The notes beneath the pieces were generated by a model. The model was not told the origin of the DNA. It saw nothing but the letters and a program-made list of their open reading frames with translations, and made no database searches. This document shows, in pieces, positions 5,349 through 6,303 of a stretch of DNA of 6,303 bases (within the stretch, counting starts at the first letter, position 1; every line of letters starts with the position of its first letter). The DNA comes from Tannerella sp. (GTDB lineage Bacteria > Bacteroidota > Bacteroidia > Bacteroidales > Tannerellaceae): contig JAITQL010000193.1 of assembly GCA_031288935.1 (NCBI GenBank), positions 1-6,303 of the forward strand, given 5' to 3'. The position numbers were made by a program, and so were the translations under genes.

Positions 5349-6303
5349 ATGACACCATTCTCAATTCTCAATTCTCAATTCTCAATTCCCCTCCTTCTGC
5401 TTCTGCTGTGTGGGGGGGGAGCGGCGACGGCGCAGACGGACAGCGAGGCTGCCCTGAAGGAGATCGAAGCCAACAACACGACCCTGCGGGCGCTGCGCGG
5501 GGAGGTGGAGGCGCAAAAGCTGGAAAACCAAACCGGCCTGTATCTTCCCGGCCCGGAGGTGGCTTTCGACTATCTGTGGGGGAATCCCGCCCCGATCGGC
5601 AGCCGGACGGACGTGCGCGTCACGCAGTCGTTCGACCTCCCCACGCTCGCGGGCATGAAGAGCCGCCTGGCCGCCGGACGGAACCGCCTGGCCGAGCTGC
5701 AGTACCGTGCCGAAAGGATGCGCCTGCTGCTGGAAGCCAGTCTCCTCTGCGTGGACATGATCTACTGCAACGCGCTGCACCGCCTGCTGGAGGAGCGTCT
5801 CGAACAGGCCACCGCGCTGGCGCAAAGCTGCGAGACGCGGCTCAAAGCGGGCGATATCAGTCTGCCGGAGCACAACAAGGCGATGCTGAACCTCTCCGCC
5901 GCGCGTGCCGGGCTGTTGCGCGCGGAAGCAGAGCGCCAGTCCGTCACGGCAGAACTGCGGCGCATGAACGGCGGCATGGAAGTGACAGTCGGGGACGACC
6001 GCTATCCGGCCGTCTCCTTTCCGCCGCACTTCGAAGACTGGTACGCCGAGGCCGAACAGCAGCATCCCCTCCTGGCCTGCGTCCGGCAGGAAACGGAAAA
6101 CGGCCGCCGGCAGATCGGCCTGAGCAAGGCCGCTACCTGGCCGGTACTTTCGGCCGGTTACATGAGTGAAAAGGTGCTTGGGCAGCAGTATCAGGGCATC
6201 ACGCTGGGGCTGTCCATCCCCCTGTGGGAAAACCGGAACCGCGTGCGACAGGCGCAGGCCGCCGCGCGCGCCGCCGAGTACCGTCAGACCGACCGTCGCG
6301 AAC
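5349..6303 (+). CDS. TolC-family outer-membrane efflux channel (CusC-like), 3' partial
   Basis: The first 318 residues of the outer-membrane factor of the tripartite system are present; the gene runs off the right edge. ATG 5349 is the only possible start: there is no ATG, GTG or TTG in the nine codons after the pump's TAA, and the next in-frame ATG is at 5655, inside the conserved domain. The signal peptide is MTPFSILNSQFSI, then PLLLLLC, GGGAATAQ, probably cut near A27/Q28. It lacks any basic residue before the hydrophobic core, and its start is encoded by 7-bp repeats. The mature part begins with an EIEANNTTLRALRGEVEAQK helix. YLPGPEVAFDYLWGNP, the strand VRVTQSFDLPTLAGMKSR, and the long coiled-coil helices of the first OEP repeat (about 100-205) follow. 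The second repeat starts near 230 and includes GITLGLSIPLWENRNR. The sequence matches the Bacteroidales CusC-like group. Same-strand spacing of 27 bases indicates one operon with the pump. Confidence 0.93.
   Translation, partial: MTPFSILNSQFSIPLLLLLLCGGGAATAQTDSEAALKEIEANNTTLRALRGEVEAQKLENQTGLYLPGPEVAFDYLWGNPAPIGSRTDVRVTQSFDLPTLAGMKSRLAAGRNRLAELQYRAERMRLLLEASLLCVDMIYCNALHRLLEERLEQATALAQSCETRLKAGDISLPEHNKAMLNLSAARAGLLRAEAERQSVTAELRRMNGGMEVTVGDDRYPAVSFPPHFEDWYAEAEQQHPLLACVRQETENGRRQIGLSKAATWPVLSAGYMSEKVLGQQYQGITLGLSIPLWENRNRVRQAQAAARAAEYRQTDRRE
5357..5388 (+). repeat. Four and a half 7-bp tandem units (ATTCTCA) inside the channel gene
   Basis: ATTCTCA occurs four times without error (5357-5384) and continues for ATTC. 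It begins six bases after the ATG and encodes residues 4-13 of the signal peptide (FSILNSQFSI). Seven is not a multiple of three. Losing one unit would lead to a TGA at 5455-5457; gaining one would shift into a frame open to 6169 that is not channel protein. It is a candidate slippage site, or a dispersed intergenic repeat that invaded the gene start. Confidence 0.93.
5412..5419 (+). repeat. G8 homopolymer in the channel signal peptide
   Basis: Eight consecutive G residues encode the GGG after the leucine core (residues 21-23). Such runs can slip by one base during replication, which would frameshift the channel gene about 70 bases into its coding sequence. It lies 24 bases downstream of the ATTCTCA array, so two frame-shifting tracts stand side by side. 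A sequencing error in run length is possible, but G8 keeps the correct frame into the conserved domain. Confidence 0.8.

Noticed and set aside
5288..5388. CRISPR array
   Set aside because: The repeats are 7-8 bases, directly abutting, with no spacers and no cas genes.
5406..5408. Cys20 of the channel as a lipoprotein cysteine
   Set aside because: The residue before it is Leu, not the Ala, Gly or Ser of a lipobox, and an ATAQ cleavage site typical of Bacteroidales Sec signals follows. Lipidation is not excluded but not supported.
4940..6169. 409-codon plus-strand open frame across the pump-channel junction
   Set aside because: It is in the wrong frame for both genes and has low-complexity Arg/Pro/Ala composition. 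The real channel gene occupies the frame starting at 5349. It matters only as the frame reached after a repeat slip.

Overview
The window carries one forward-strand gene module that fits a Bacteroidales bacterium (phylum Bacteroidota). The evidence is a small histidine-rich protein that resembles the DUF6769 family, the style of the RND efflux proteins, weak or absent Shine-Dalgarno sequences, a TAnnTTTG-type promoter box, and AT-rich 7-8 bp tandem repeats at gene junctions. The coding sequence is GC-rich, so a GC-rich member of the order is likelier than a low-GC Bacteroides. Genus cannot be decided from this stretch.

Layout: 1-344 is non-coding, with two inverted-repeat structures and no supported gene. 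345-875 encodes the small membrane-anchored His/Cys-rich protein, whose true start may be the internal TTG at 441. 876-996 is a gap holding a long imperfect hairpin. 997-2181 encodes the lipoprotein periplasmic adaptor. 2208-5321 encodes the inner-membrane CusA/CzcA-family RND pump. 5349 to the window end encodes the first 318 residues of a TolC-family outer-membrane channel, cut by the window edge.

Together the last three proteins make a tripartite heavy-metal efflux system spanning inner membrane, periplasm and outer membrane. The first gene is probably an accessory periplasmic metal-binding protein, which is inference. The metal cannot be read off with confidence. The TM4 motif is closer to the Cu/Ag-type AIGx3DAAx3VEN than to the divalent-type DFGx3DGAx3VEN, but the methionine triad of E. 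coli CusA appears not to be conserved. No regulator is present in the window.

The operon itself is a known type. What stands out is how short tandem repeats shape its gene ends. Seven 8-bp units encode the last ten residues of the pump and supply its stop codon. Four 7-bp units plus a G8 tract lie inside the signal-peptide region of the channel gene. A near-perfect 30-bp copy of the 8-bp array lies in inverted orientation upstream of the operon. Unit-number changes would alter reading frames in specific, predictable ways, making these candidate variable sites.
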